Below, one piece after another: positions 52,452-60,742 of a stretch of DNA of 64,000 nt. Each line of letters begins with the position of its first letter. Position 1 is the stretch's first letter. The notes under the pieces are model-generated. The model ran no database searches. It had not been told where the DNA came from and worked only from the letters and a program-made list of their open reading frames with translations. Source of the DNA: Bacillota bacterium (GTDB lineage: Bacteria; Bacillota; UBA4882; UBA8346); the NCBI GenBank assembly GCA_023426245.1, contig JAFABB010000040.1, forward strand, positions 186,001 through 250,000. The letters run 5' to 3'. A program made the position numbers and the translations under genes.

Positions 52452-52925
52452 ATGAATAAAATAAAATCCCCGGATGAAAACGGAATTCATCATCCTGGTT
52501 CAAAATCCTTTCAAGTTACCGAAAAACATTTACACCCTTCTTATTCGGCGTTATTTCCATGGTTAATTCGGCCTCGCGATCAACATCCAAGGCCAGAACG
52601 GCAGGATCATGAAGAACATCTAGGTTCAAGACCATGCCATCATGAAGGACATTTAGGTCCAAGGCCTCATTTTCATGAAGAACGGCTAGGTTCAAGACCG
52701 CATCATCGAGATAAATATCCATGTTCAAGCCCCCATCATCATGAAGAGCACCTGGGTTCAAAATCACACCATCCCAATGAACACCCGGGCCCGAGGCCAT
52801 ATCATCGGAATGAACATTCAAGGCCACGTTACCGTTATGTACATAGCAGGATTAGTTTATATATCGCAGACTCAAATTCCGAGAAAAGCAGGTATTTTAA
52901 ATTTTTGATGCGTAACGATAAATAA
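52452..52925 (+). CDS. possible His-rich tandem-repeat protein
   Basis: 157 residues. After a 46-residue N-terminus without signal peptide, seven 11-residue repeats appear (for example EEHLGSRPCHH, EGHLGPRPHFH, EERLGSRPHHR), rich in His, Arg, Pro, Glu. A basic C-terminus follows. A ribosome site (AAAGGGG) lies upstream, but it is better placed for an ATG at 52445 that stops after four residues; the ATG at 52452 is 12 nt away. The minus strand is also open across the array (52516-52827), so the coding status is uncertain. If real, the His clusters could bind metal ions. No family is recognised. Confidence 0.5.
   Translation: MNKIKSPDENGIHHPGSKSFQVTEKHLHPSYSALFPWLIRPRDQHPRPERQDHEEHLGSRPCHHEGHLGPRPHFHEERLGSRPHHRDKYPCSSPHHHEEHLGSKSHHPNEHPGPRPYHRNEHSRPRYRYVHSRISLYIADSNSEKSRYFKFLMRNDK
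52608..52838. repeat. 33-nt tandem repeat, seven units
   Basis: Units begin at 52608, 52641, 52674, 52707, 52740, 52773 and 52806, each exactly 33 nt. Typical anchors are CATGAAGAAC and GGTTCAAGACC. The units diverge by many substitutions but no indels, and the period is a multiple of three, so both strands keep open frames. Confidence 0.9.
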
Positions 52926-53037
52926 TTGGAGGGATCTATCATTACCTCCGTGTTAAATTATGGGTTTTCATAAAAATGAAGCCATTATGAATCCTCCTTT
53001 TTCGGGAAAAATTAACGAGTGAAAAGGGGGATTTTTT

Positions 53038-54087
53038 ATGGAAAAGATTAAAGTAGGAGTCATTGGGACCGGACTTGCCTGGGAAAGACTGCATTATCCG
53101 GCTTATCAGGAATTGTCAGATCGCTATGAAATCAGGGCATTGTGTGATGTGGATCGTCAGAGAGCCGAAAGTTGGGCCAGTAGCTTGGGATTAGATCCTC
53201 AACGCGATGTATATGGTGATTTTCAGGCTATGATTGATCGTAAAGATTTGCAAGCCATCGATATCATGGTGCCGATTATTAAAAATCATCCTGTGGCCGA
53301 GATTGTAGCCCAGTCGGGTAAAGCAATTATTTTAGAAAAACCAATGGGAGCTACGCTCGATCAAGCCCAGGCGACCCAATCATTGCCTGAATATTATGGG
53401 ATTCCGATGATGATAGCTGAAAATTACCGCTATAGTGAAGAGTTTAATATTTTAAGGGATTTGATCCGACAAAAGAAAATTGGTGAGACTATTTATTTTA
53501 TTTATCAAAATACCAATTGTTTCCCGTGCTCCATGACCAAGGATACTTTTTCAGCCAAGGAATGGCGACAACACCCGGTCTATCCGGGGGGCGATTTAGT
53601 GGATGCAGCTATTCATCCATTATCCGGGCTCCGTCATGTTTTTGGAGGAATCCAGTATTTACAAGCCTTTGGTGCTCCACAAAAAGATGATTTCAGCCCT
53701 TATGCGGCCGTAACGGTCAATCTTCATTTTATCAATGGAGTAATTGGTGAGTTTGCTTATTATCCGGCGGGCCGGGAAATACAAAAGCCGATGATTGGGT
53801 TACGAATCTTCGGTACCCAAGGAATGATTTACATGGAAGACAACCAATGCGGGGTCATTAATGTTTTCCATAACGATGGCGGGCATGAAATGATTGGATT
53901 CCGGCCCATGAGAGGTTATTATAATGAATTGCTCAATTTTCACAAATCTTTAATGGGGGAGGAAAAGATTAGCGTAACTCCGGACATGGAAATTGGTGAT
54001 TTGCGTACGGTTTATGCTATCTTACAATCGATAACCGAACAAGAAGTGATTAAGGTTGATAAGGTTCCCCAACATACGGTGCATTAA
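53038..54087 (+). CDS. Gfo/Idh/MocA-family NAD(P)-dependent oxidoreductase
   Basis: 349 residues. N-terminal Rossmann fold: KVGVIGTGLAWERLHYPAY, ALCDVDRQRA, and the family motif ILEKPMGATLDQAQ with the catalytic Lys. C-terminal alpha/beta domain has PGGDLVDAAIHPLSGLRHVFGG, with the conserved D-x-x-x-H. Substrate is probably a sugar or inositol derivative but cannot be told. RBS AAAGGGG. It stands alone. Confidence 0.92.
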   Translation: MEKIKVGVIGTGLAWERLHYPAYQELSDRYEIRALCDVDRQRAESWASSLGLDPQRDVYGDFQAMIDRKDLQAIDIMVPIIKNHPVAEIVAQSGKAIILEKPMGATLDQAQATQSLPEYYGIPMMIAENYRYSEEFNILRDLIRQKKIGETIYFIYQNTNCFPCSMTKDTFSAKEWRQHPVYPGGDLVDAAIHPLSGLRHVFGGIQYLQAFGAPQKDDFSPYAAVTVNLHFINGVIGEFAYYPAGREIQKPMIGLRIFGTQGMIYMEDNQCGVINVFHNDGGHEMIGFRPMRGYYNELLNFHKSLMGEEKISVTPDMEIGDLRTVYAILQSITEQEVIKVDKVPQHTVH

Positions 54088-54163
54088 CCATTTGGTCTGT
54101 TCCCTTGAAAGCCTGATAGCAAATTAACCCTAAGTTTTCTTTAACTTTTTGATACTTTTAAGC

Positions 54164-54197
54164 CTTCACCCTCTCTTTCAAAAAAGAGAGGGTGAAG
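54164..54197. terminator. strong hairpin after the oxidoreductase gene
   Basis: A perfect 15-bp stem CTTCACCCTCTCTTT / AAAGAGAGGGTGAAG with a 4-nt loop, extended by AGC/GGCT flanks. No T-run follows on the plus strand, so it could be a terminator or a mobile palindrome. Confidence 0.55.
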
Positions 54198-54303
54198 AGG
54201 GGGAAGGCTATTTAAAAAGGGATGGCAAAATCCATTCATTTGGAGAAACGGTTGTTTTACCCTAAAATCAATTTTTTTTAAGATAAATAACTTCTTGACC
54301 GGA

Positions 54304-54614
54304 GAAAAATATTACTGAAGTGAAAAAAATGATTTTTTTATGGCAGAAATATTTGTTTGAGGGGTAGAAATAATTTTTTATCGAAAGAAAAAATTACTTG
54401 AACGACAGAAATAAATTTTTTTGGTGCCGGAGGGATGGATCGAGTGGCAGAAAAAATTATTTCTGGAACAAAATTGATCGATCCGGTGATAAAATAAATA
54501 CTTTTTGAGACCCAATGGGCCCTTTGGATGGAAAAAGAATCATTTTTATGGTTCAAAGGATCCGCCGGAGGGTAAAAATGATTCTTTTTGTCGTTCAGGA
54601 GATTTCATGAACGA
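54304..54614. repeat. second degenerate tandem repeat with a 21-nt period
   Basis: An AT-rich array in which a GAAA-type start followed by T-rich sequence and a GG/CC-containing spacer recurs at 54346, 54367, about 54388, 54408, 54430, 54450, then 54510, 54531, 54552 and 54573. A- and T-tracts alternate about every 10-11 nt. No gene is evident on either strand. Similar but less regular AT-rich sequence continues to about 54720, and the whole 54088-54791 stretch is otherwise empty. Confidence 0.7.
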
Positions 54615-54791
54615 CTCATTGAATTATTTTCATTAAAAAAGAATAATTTTTGATAAAAAAATTTTTTATTTCTGGAAAAATGATTTTTTCTGGGAATAAA
54701 TTTTTTGAGCTGTGCTAAATCTATGTTGATTTGTAGGGCACGGTAGTTTCCGGGACAAAATTGATACCCTTTTTCAAAAAAACGTGGTAAT

Positions 54792-55247
54792 ATGGTAATA
54801 AATAGAAAGTGGGGATCGAGTTTGTTATATTATTTATCCATTAGTTTAACGATTATCGCCAATATTTTGTATCATATTTTTCAAAAATCCATCGCTCCCA
54901 AAGCAAATCCTTTATTTTCATTGACAGTGACTTATTGTATGGCGGCCTTGATTTCTTTGATTTTGTGGCCTTTCTTTTCAAACGGGGAAAACCTGGGAAA
55001 TTCATTTAAAAATTTAAATTGGGCCAGTTTTTTATTGGGATTTGCAATCATAGGATTGGAACTGGGATTTCTTTTAGCCTATCGGGCTGGCTGGGATATA
55101 ACTCTTGGTTCGCTGGTGTCCAACCTGACAGTATCCTTAATATTAATACCGATTGGAATAATCTTTTTCAAAGAACAACTGTCTTTCATCAATATAGTAG
55201 GAATTGCCTTGAGCGTAGCCGGGTTTATTTGTATTAATTACCGGTAA
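54792..55247 (+). CDS. EamA-like small multidrug-type membrane protein
   Basis: 151 residues, about five helices. The final third (ITLGSLVSNLTVSLILIPIGIIFFKEQLSFINIVGIALSVAGF) is typical of the EamA/DMT superfamily half-unit. A TTG at about 54822 with GGGGATCGAG upstream is an alternative start; the ATG at 54792 lacks a good ribosome site. Substrate unknown. It may work as a dimer. Confidence 0.78.
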   Translation: MVINRKWGSSLLYYLSISLTIIANILYHIFQKSIAPKANPLFSLTVTYCMAALISLILWPFFSNGENLGNSFKNLNWASFLLGFAIIGLELGFLLAYRAGWDITLGSLVSNLTVSLILIPIGIIFFKEQLSFINIVGIALSVAGFICINYR

Positions 55248-55306
55248 AGCTCTTGGAACATTGAAGTTGAAATTGGTACCGGAGAGTTTTCAAAGGTATC
55301 GAGGTT

Positions 55307-55333
55307 TAAACCAATAAAAAGATTTACCGATGA
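55307..55333 (+). promoter_or_regulatory. sigma-D (flagellar sigma factor) promoter of the YjfB-like gene
   Basis: TAAA (55307-55310), 15 bp, then ACCGATGAT (55325-55333) matches the SigD pattern TAAA-N15-GCCGATAA closely. It lies about 50 nt ahead of the YjfB-like gene. Confidence 0.7.
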
Positions 55334-55381
55334 TCTAAGTAGGGGGGATTATTTTATATCCAAAATGAGGTGATGAAGGCC

Positions 55382-55579
55382 ATGAACGTTGCAAGTGTTT
55401 CCAGTGCCAGCACGAATTTACGACAAAGTGAACTTCAAACAGCAGCTCAGACAAAAATGCTCCGGAATAGCATGGATGACCAAGCAAATATGGTAAATCA
55501 GTTAATGCAGGCAAGGCCGCAACCCCAGACGGTTATCAATTCTTCCTATCTAGGGAGAAACATTGACATTCGAGCATAA
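55382..55579 (+). CDS. YjfB-like putative motility protein
   Basis: 65 residues from ATG 55382, behind an excellent ribosome site GAGGTGATG; in-frame GTG/ATG 9-12 nt earlier fall within that site. Small helical protein with VSSASTNLRQSELQTAAQTKMLRNSMDDQANMVNQLM and C-terminal NIDIRA, as in YjfB family members expressed with flagellar genes. Function unknown. Own terminator at 55614. Confidence 0.82.
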   Translation: MNVASVSSASTNLRQSELQTAAQTKMLRNSMDDQANMVNQLMQARPQPQTVINSSYLGRNIDIRA

Positions 55580-55613
55580 AGGTCATTGGAAAGATCTAAA
55601 ATAATTTCCCCGG

Positions 55614-55639
55614 ACCACCACATTTTGTGGTGGTTTTTT
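55614..55639 (+). terminator. terminator after the YjfB-like gene
   Basis: ACCACCACA (55614-55622), TTT loop, TGTGGTGGT (55626-55634), then T-run. Confidence 0.9.
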
Positions 55640-55758
55640 GATGAGACTCAACAAAAAAAGTATTTACATAAAAAATGATTAAAGTTCGATTTGAAGCGGC
55701 CGATATTATTCATATAACAGCAGACTTGCAAGGAACGGATTTTCTAAGGAGCATCGAA

Positions 55759-56571
55759 ATGAACAGCGAAATTGGCCATCAAATTGAGTGCGTGCAAACG
55801 TGCGAAGAAGAATGGGAATTTAAACAAAAAAAAGCCGATTTAATCCGGCTGGAATCCAAATTAGCTCAGGCAGAGCTGGAGCTGGCTACATTTCGATGTG
55901 AAATCCAGAATTTCAGAGCCCGTTATATAAACGCCATCGGCTCCCGTTATTCTCAGCTTGACCGGTTAGAGGCGGAGATTGCTCAGATTGAGGCTTGGCA
56001 AAGGCCTGATGATCAATCTGTAAGAATGAAAGCTGAACAGGCAAGGGCTCAAGCGGAAGAATCCGAAAGAACTTCCGGCAATCAACGGGAGATGGACCCA
56101 AAAAAGATATCCCGCTTCAAACCGACTGAAAGTTTGAAAAAACTATATCGGCAAATCGCCAAGAGAATCCATCCGGATTTGGCCGTGAATGAACAAGAAA
56201 GGGTTTGTTTTCAAGAATTAATGGCTAAAGCAAACCAGGCTTATCAGGACGGGGATGAAATCGGTTTACAGAGCATTTTAAGACAATGGAAAAAAGTAAG
56301 CGGTTTGGAAAAATCGGATATTTCCATTGACAAACTAACAAAGGTACAGCGCCAGATAGCCCAGATTAAGGAAAGATTACTCGCTATTGAAAAAGAAAAG
56401 GCCGAGATCCGGAATTCTTCTATTTATCAGTTAAAACATAAAGTTGAAAAGGCTGAATCCAGCGGTATTGATTTATTGGCGGAAATGGCAAGGGTTCTCG
56501 ATCACCAAATACAAATAACAAAAGCCAAATTGGATCAATTGGTGAAAGGATATGGGAAAAGTGTTAGCTGA
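55759..56571 (+). CDS. J-domain protein flanked by coiled coils
   Basis: 270 residues from ATG 55759 (AAGGAG 7 nt upstream); the ATG at 55675 has no ribosome site. A coiled coil (about residues 15-75) is followed by a charged linker. A J-domain-like segment (about 125-170) then appears, LKKLYRQIAKRIHPDLAVNEQ with the diagnostic HPD and ELMAKANQAYQDGD. A second coiled coil (about 190-265) ends the protein. J domains stimulate DnaK ATPase; this layout (J domain between coiled coils, cytoplasmic) is not a standard DnaJ. It overlaps the LRR gene by 20 nt. Confidence 0.88.
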   Translation: MNSEIGHQIECVQTCEEEWEFKQKKADLIRLESKLAQAELELATFRCEIQNFRARYINAIGSRYSQLDRLEAEIAQIEAWQRPDDQSVRMKAEQARAQAEESERTSGNQREMDPKKISRFKPTESLKKLYRQIAKRIHPDLAVNEQERVCFQELMAKANQAYQDGDEIGLQSILRQWKKVSGLEKSDISIDKLTKVQRQIAQIKERLLAIEKEKAEIRNSSIYQLKHKVEKAESSGIDLLAEMARVLDHQIQITKAKLDQLVKGYGKSVS

Positions 56572-57613
56572 AAAAGAGAGTCTGGACATGATCAGCTTGT
56601 CTATGGAAGAAGATCAGGGTTTGTTCGATGGGTCGGGATTGATTAATAGAGGGTTTAACTTAGTACGACAGATTGACAAAATTTATGAAGCTAAATTTAC
56701 GGATTCTGGATTAGAAGATGCTGTCAGAATCGCTTTAGCCAAGCCCTATGGTGATATCAGTGTATATGAATTAAAATCACTCCGGATGTTAAATGCTTCC
56801 CGGAAGGATATCCATTCGTTGGAAGGAATTGAAAATTTACTCTCTCTAGAGGATTTTCACGGGATGGGAAACCATCTACAAACAACAGCCGGAATCGAGA
56901 AAATCCATAAATTACAAGAAATAAATTTGTCTCATAATATGTTAGAGGATATTCAGGATCTTTCCCGATTGGAAAACTTGTTTAAGGTTCATTTGGGTCG
57001 GAATAGAATCTGTGATATTAGTAGTTTAGCCAATTTAAAAAAAATCAAGGATTTGGTCTTGTCTTATAATCAAATTCAAGATATTGGTCCTTTGGAGGAA
57101 CTTACCCAATTAGAAGAACTTCATTTAATGGGTAATCAAATTCAAGATATTCGTCCCTTGAAAAAACTTAAGAATTTAAAAGTACTTTCTTTGTCTTCCA
57201 ATCAGATTACCGATTTAAGTCCTTTGCAAGGCTTAGCCAATTTAAAGAAAATATGGCTCCGTTCCAATCATATCAAGGATATCACTCCTTTGACCAATTT
57301 ATCCAATTTGGAATTGCTTTATATTAGTTCCAATCATCTTGACAATCTTGAATCATTGAGTCATTTAAAATCTCTACGTGATTTGGATGTTTCCAAAAAT
57401 CGAATTTCGGATATTGGGCCCATATTAGAACTACCTAAACTTCAGGAATTAATTTTATCTGAAAACCAAATCAGGAATATTACCGGGATTACTAAATTAA
57501 AAAACCTAGCGATTGTAGAGATTAGTCACAATCCAGCCATGGATATTATTGACCCTTTAACGAGACTGACATTGGAAAAACTAGCCGCCAAAGGATGTTT
57601 AATTAAACCATAA
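56552..57613 (+). CDS. cytoplasmic leucine-rich-repeat protein (internalin-type repeats)
   Basis: 353 residues, no signal peptide. A 50-residue N-terminus is followed by an internalin-like cap (FTDSGLEDAVRIALAKPYGDIS...ELKSLRMLNASRKDIHSLEGIE). Roughly eleven 22-residue repeats of the LKNLKVLSLSSNQITDLSPL type run to the end. RBS AAAGGAT. These repeats normally bind proteins. Overlap with the J-domain gene suggests that the two are co-translated and may act together; the chemotaxis operon begins 65 nt later. Confidence 0.92.
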   Translation: MGKVLAEKESLDMISLSMEEDQGLFDGSGLINRGFNLVRQIDKIYEAKFTDSGLEDAVRIALAKPYGDISVYELKSLRMLNASRKDIHSLEGIENLLSLEDFHGMGNHLQTTAGIEKIHKLQEINLSHNMLEDIQDLSRLENLFKVHLGRNRICDISSLANLKKIKDLVLSYNQIQDIGPLEELTQLEELHLMGNQIQDIRPLKKLKNLKVLSLSSNQITDLSPLQGLANLKKIWLRSNHIKDITPLTNLSNLELLYISSNHLDNLESLSHLKSLRDLDVSKNRISDIGPILELPKLQELILSENQIRNITGITKLKNLAIVEISHNPAMDIIDPLTRLTLEKLAAKGCLIKP

Positions 57614-57678
57614 ATTTTTTGAGATGTCCTTATTTTACACTGGGTATGAAAGAAATAATAGTAATATAAGGAAATGCC

Positions 57679-58203
57679 ATGAAACGAGGAGCCCCTTTTG
57701 ATATTGAATCTAAAAAAATAATCACGATTCACAGCGGAGAGTATTATGTTACAAGAGACCCTGATGTTGTAATCTATACATTGCTGGGTTCTTGTATTGC
57801 TGTGTGTTTATATGATCAAGTATTAGGGATCGGGGGAATGAATCACTTCATGTTGCCCGAAAGCGTTGATGGGCAATTTGCCGGTTTTGGCCATTTTGGG
57901 CTGCAATCTCTGGAAGTGATGATGAATCACCTTATATCGGAGGGCGCGGTATATCAAAATATGAGGGCAAAAATTTTTGGTGGCAGTCAAATGGTTGGTT
58001 TTCATAGCCGGGGAAATGATGTCGCACTTTCCAATATTCAATTTACATTAAAATATTTGGAATCCAAAAGAATACCGATTATGGCCAAAGAATTAGGAGG
58101 CCGGTATGGACGCAAAATTTTTTATGTCTTAGAAGATTATAGTGTATATGTTCAGCGGTTCATGAAGGAGGAGAACAATTTATATGCCTCAGACTTTCAA
58201 TAA
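57679..58203 (+). CDS. cheD: chemoreceptor glutamine deamidase CheD
   Basis: 174 residues. Catalytic motif LLGSCIAVCLYD (Cys39) and GGMNHFMLP (His56), with FGGSQM later. It deamidates glutamines on methyl-accepting receptors and in Bacillus is regulated by CheC. No cheC is present here. It overlaps cheA by 20 nt. Confidence 0.95.
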   Translation: MKRGAPFDIESKKIITIHSGEYYVTRDPDVVIYTLLGSCIAVCLYDQVLGIGGMNHFMLPESVDGQFAGFGHFGLQSLEVMMNHLISEGAVYQNMRAKIFGGSQMVGFHSRGNDVALSNIQFTLKYLESKRIPIMAKELGGRYGRKIFYVLEDYSVYVQRFMKEENNLYASDFQ

Positions 58204-60151
58204 AGATGAGTCTTTAACTCTTCTTTTTGTAACCGAAACCCATGATCAACTTGAGAGATTTAGTGAGATTTTGTTAAATTGGGGAGCACAAGAGGATCCT
58301 AAAAAGGATATCAATGAATTATTCCGATTGGCCCACAATATTAAAGGGTCTTCGGGGATGATGGGATTAACGGAATTGAAAGATGCTGTCCATGTGGTGG
58401 AAGATCTTTTCGATGCGGTCCGCAAAGAAAAATTGCAGCTCGATAATGAACTCATCGATTCACTGTTGAAATTTTCTGATGAGGTTCTATTGTATATCGG
58501 TAATGGACAGTGGCAGGATGTCGAATCATTGAAGCGTTGGCAGAATTTTTTTAATTCAGGCTTGGCGGAAACTTCGCTGAGTCCGGTCAGAAAATTTGAT
58601 ATTCCTTTAACTTTGTCCATAACTGAAAAAGATACCATCGCCGCTTGGCAAGAGGCGGGTAAAATTGTTTATGGAATCGAGGTTGAATTTAATCCGGAAG
58701 CTGAAATGCAAGGAGCTTCGGCTCTAATATTTATGAGGATGTTGCCGCAGTATGGAACCGTCTATAAAACAGCACCCCGGGAAGAAGATTTAAAAGAAGA
58801 AAAATTTACGGTTTTGCGGGTGGTATTGGTAACGGAACAACCATTAACACCTGGACAGGAATCCTCAATAACGTCGTATCCTATGTACGATGTTATTGAC
58901 GCAAGGGTTAGAAAATGGACTTATCGATCCGAAGAAGCTTTAACTTCTCCAAAGAAGAAAAATGATAAAGATGGTTCCCATATCGTTGAACGAACCATTC
59001 GCGTAGAAGCTGGAAAGATTGATCGATTGGTGAACCAGATTGGGGAATTACTTCATATAAAAACTAGTTTAATACAAATAATTAACCAAAGAAATCATCA
59101 AATTTTAAATTGGAATCAACTAATCGGAGTCATTCAAAAACTGGAAATGGTGACGGATGGATTGCAAGAAGAAATTATGGATCTGAGGATGATACCGGTC
59201 CGGAATATCTTCTCTCGTTTTTCCAGGACGGTCTATGATATATCAAAACAAAAAGGGAAACAAGTCGAATTGGTTTTCTTTGGGGAAGATACGGAGATCG
59301 ATAAGCAAGTTGCCGAACAACTGGTTGACCCATTAACCCATTTAATCCGGAACGCAGTGGATCATGGTTTGGAAAATGAAGAGAACCGGCTAAAAAAAGG
59401 TAAAAGTAGAATCGGGCGGGTTACGATGGGTGCTTGCCAAGATGGTGACGATATTGTGATTAGTGTACAGGATGATGGTGGGGGCCTTGATTTAGAAAAA
59501 ATCAGGGCTAAAGGCATTCAGAGCGGGCTTATTGATAAGTCACAAACATTAACGGACGAACAGATCCAGAAATTAATCTTTGAGCCGGGGTTCTCCACAG
59601 CGGATACCATCAGTGATATTTCAGGCCGTGGAGTTGGATTGGATGTAGTCCATGAAAGTATTAAGAAATTAAAAGGTGATATTGGAATTGAATCTACGCC
59701 GGATGAGGGTACAGTTTTCCGATTGAAAATACCCTTGACGTTAGCGATCATTCAATCTTTTATGATCAGGGTTGGCGGACAAACTTTCGGGATTCCTGCC
59801 TTTGAAGTTGTGGAAAGTGTAGCGGTCTCCGATACGGATATCCATCATATTACGGATAAACAGGTTTTCACTCTCAGACAGGAAGCAATTTCGTTAATTG
59901 ATTTAAATGAGGTTTTTCAATACTCACGGGTAACTCGGAACCAAGATAAAATTGTGATCATCGTTCGTGAAGGACATATTCATTATGGCCTCCTTGTCGA
60001 AGAATTAATTGGTCAAGAAGAGATAATGATCAAACAAATCAATAAAGCTTTAGCTGAGAATCCTTTGATATCCGGAGCGGCTTTGGTTGGAAGCGGTGAT
60101 ATTGCGCTTATATTGGATACTCATCAGATCATCAAGATGTATGCACATTAA
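58184..60151 (+). CDS. cheA: chemotaxis histidine kinase CheA
   Basis: 655 residues. HPt domain with RLAHNIKGSSGMMGL (phospho-His51). A P2-like CheY-binding region follows (about 145-250). Then come dimerisation, the HATPase with LIRNAVDHGLENEENR and SGRGVGLDVV, and a CheW-like regulatory domain at the C-terminus. ATG has GGAGGAG upstream and overlaps cheD. The P2 segment is not closely like the Bacillus or E. coli type by eye. Confidence 0.96.
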   Translation: MPQTFNKDESLTLLFVTETHDQLERFSEILLNWGAQEDPKKDINELFRLAHNIKGSSGMMGLTELKDAVHVVEDLFDAVRKEKLQLDNELIDSLLKFSDEVLLYIGNGQWQDVESLKRWQNFFNSGLAETSLSPVRKFDIPLTLSITEKDTIAAWQEAGKIVYGIEVEFNPEAEMQGASALIFMRMLPQYGTVYKTAPREEDLKEEKFTVLRVVLVTEQPLTPGQESSITSYPMYDVIDARVRKWTYRSEEALTSPKKKNDKDGSHIVERTIRVEAGKIDRLVNQIGELLHIKTSLIQIINQRNHQILNWNQLIGVIQKLEMVTDGLQEEIMDLRMIPVRNIFSRFSRTVYDISKQKGKQVELVFFGEDTEIDKQVAEQLVDPLTHLIRNAVDHGLENEENRLKKGKSRIGRVTMGACQDGDDIVISVQDDGGGLDLEKIRAKGIQSGLIDKSQTLTDEQIQKLIFEPGFSTADTISDISGRGVGLDVVHESIKKLKGDIGIESTPDEGTVFRLKIPLTLAIIQSFMIRVGGQTFGIPAFEVVESVAVSDTDIHHITDKQVFTLRQEAISLIDLNEVFQYSRVTRNQDKIVIIVREGHIHYGLLVEELIGQEEIMIKQINKALAENPLISGAALVGSGDIALILDTHQIIKMYAH

Positions 60152-60188
60152 TGACAGCTTTCACTTGAGTGAACTTAGGAGGAGAAAT

Positions 60189-60728
60189 ATGGCAGATCAA
60201 ACTATGGATATCCTCAATTTACAATTTACCGATATTGGTTTTGGTAATCAACACTTGATTTTCTTAGTGGGTAATGAAGAGTTCGGAGTCGATGTTTTAA
60301 GAGTACAAGAAATGATTCGATACTCCGTTCCGGTAAAGGTCCCCAATTCCCCGCATTCAGTGAGCGGTGTAATCAACTTTCGCGGTGAAGTAATCCCGGT
60401 ATTAGATATGCGCAGGATTTTCCAATTAGAACCCGGTCATTATAATGACTACACAGTGATTGTTGTAGTTGAAACCGGGGAAAAGATTTTCGGATTGATT
60501 GTGGACCGGGTTTTGGATATGGTCAGTTTAGCAGAAGATAATATTCAGCCTACCCCAGAATTTAGTTCCAAACCTAAAACGCAATATCTACGATCAATGG
60601 GTAAAATCGGAAATCGTCTCATTTTAATGATAGATCTTGATAAATTAGTGGATTTTCAAGAGATTGACGAAATTTTTGCTCCAGTCAATTCCACGGATGA
60701 CAAAAAAGAAGAAACAAAGGAATTTTAA
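60189..60728 (+). CDS. cheW: chemotaxis adaptor CheW
   Basis: 179 residues from ATG 60189, chosen because AGGAGGAGAA lies just ahead; upstream in-frame ATG/TTG at 60087 is inside cheA. Single CheW domain: HLIFLVGNEEFGVDVLRVQEMI, VSGVINFRGEVIPVLDMRRIF, and the C-terminal LILMIDLDKLV. Links receptors to CheA. Confidence 0.95.
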   Translation: MADQTMDILNLQFTDIGFGNQHLIFLVGNEEFGVDVLRVQEMIRYSVPVKVPNSPHSVSGVINFRGEVIPVLDMRRIFQLEPGHYNDYTVIVVVETGEKIFGLIVDRVLDMVSLAEDNIQPTPEFSSKPKTQYLRSMGKIGNRLILMIDLDKLVDFQEIDEIFAPVNSTDDKKEETKEF

Positions 60729-60742
60729 AAACGGAGTCATCG

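Noticed and set aside
52516..52827. Minus-strand 103-residue repeat protein
   Set aside because: Likely a shadow of the 33-nt repeats; no ribosome site found. Kept only as a note because the plus-strand frame is also uncertain.
52608..52838. CRISPR array
   Set aside because: Units are contiguous 33-mers with no repeat-spacer alternation and no cas genes nearby.
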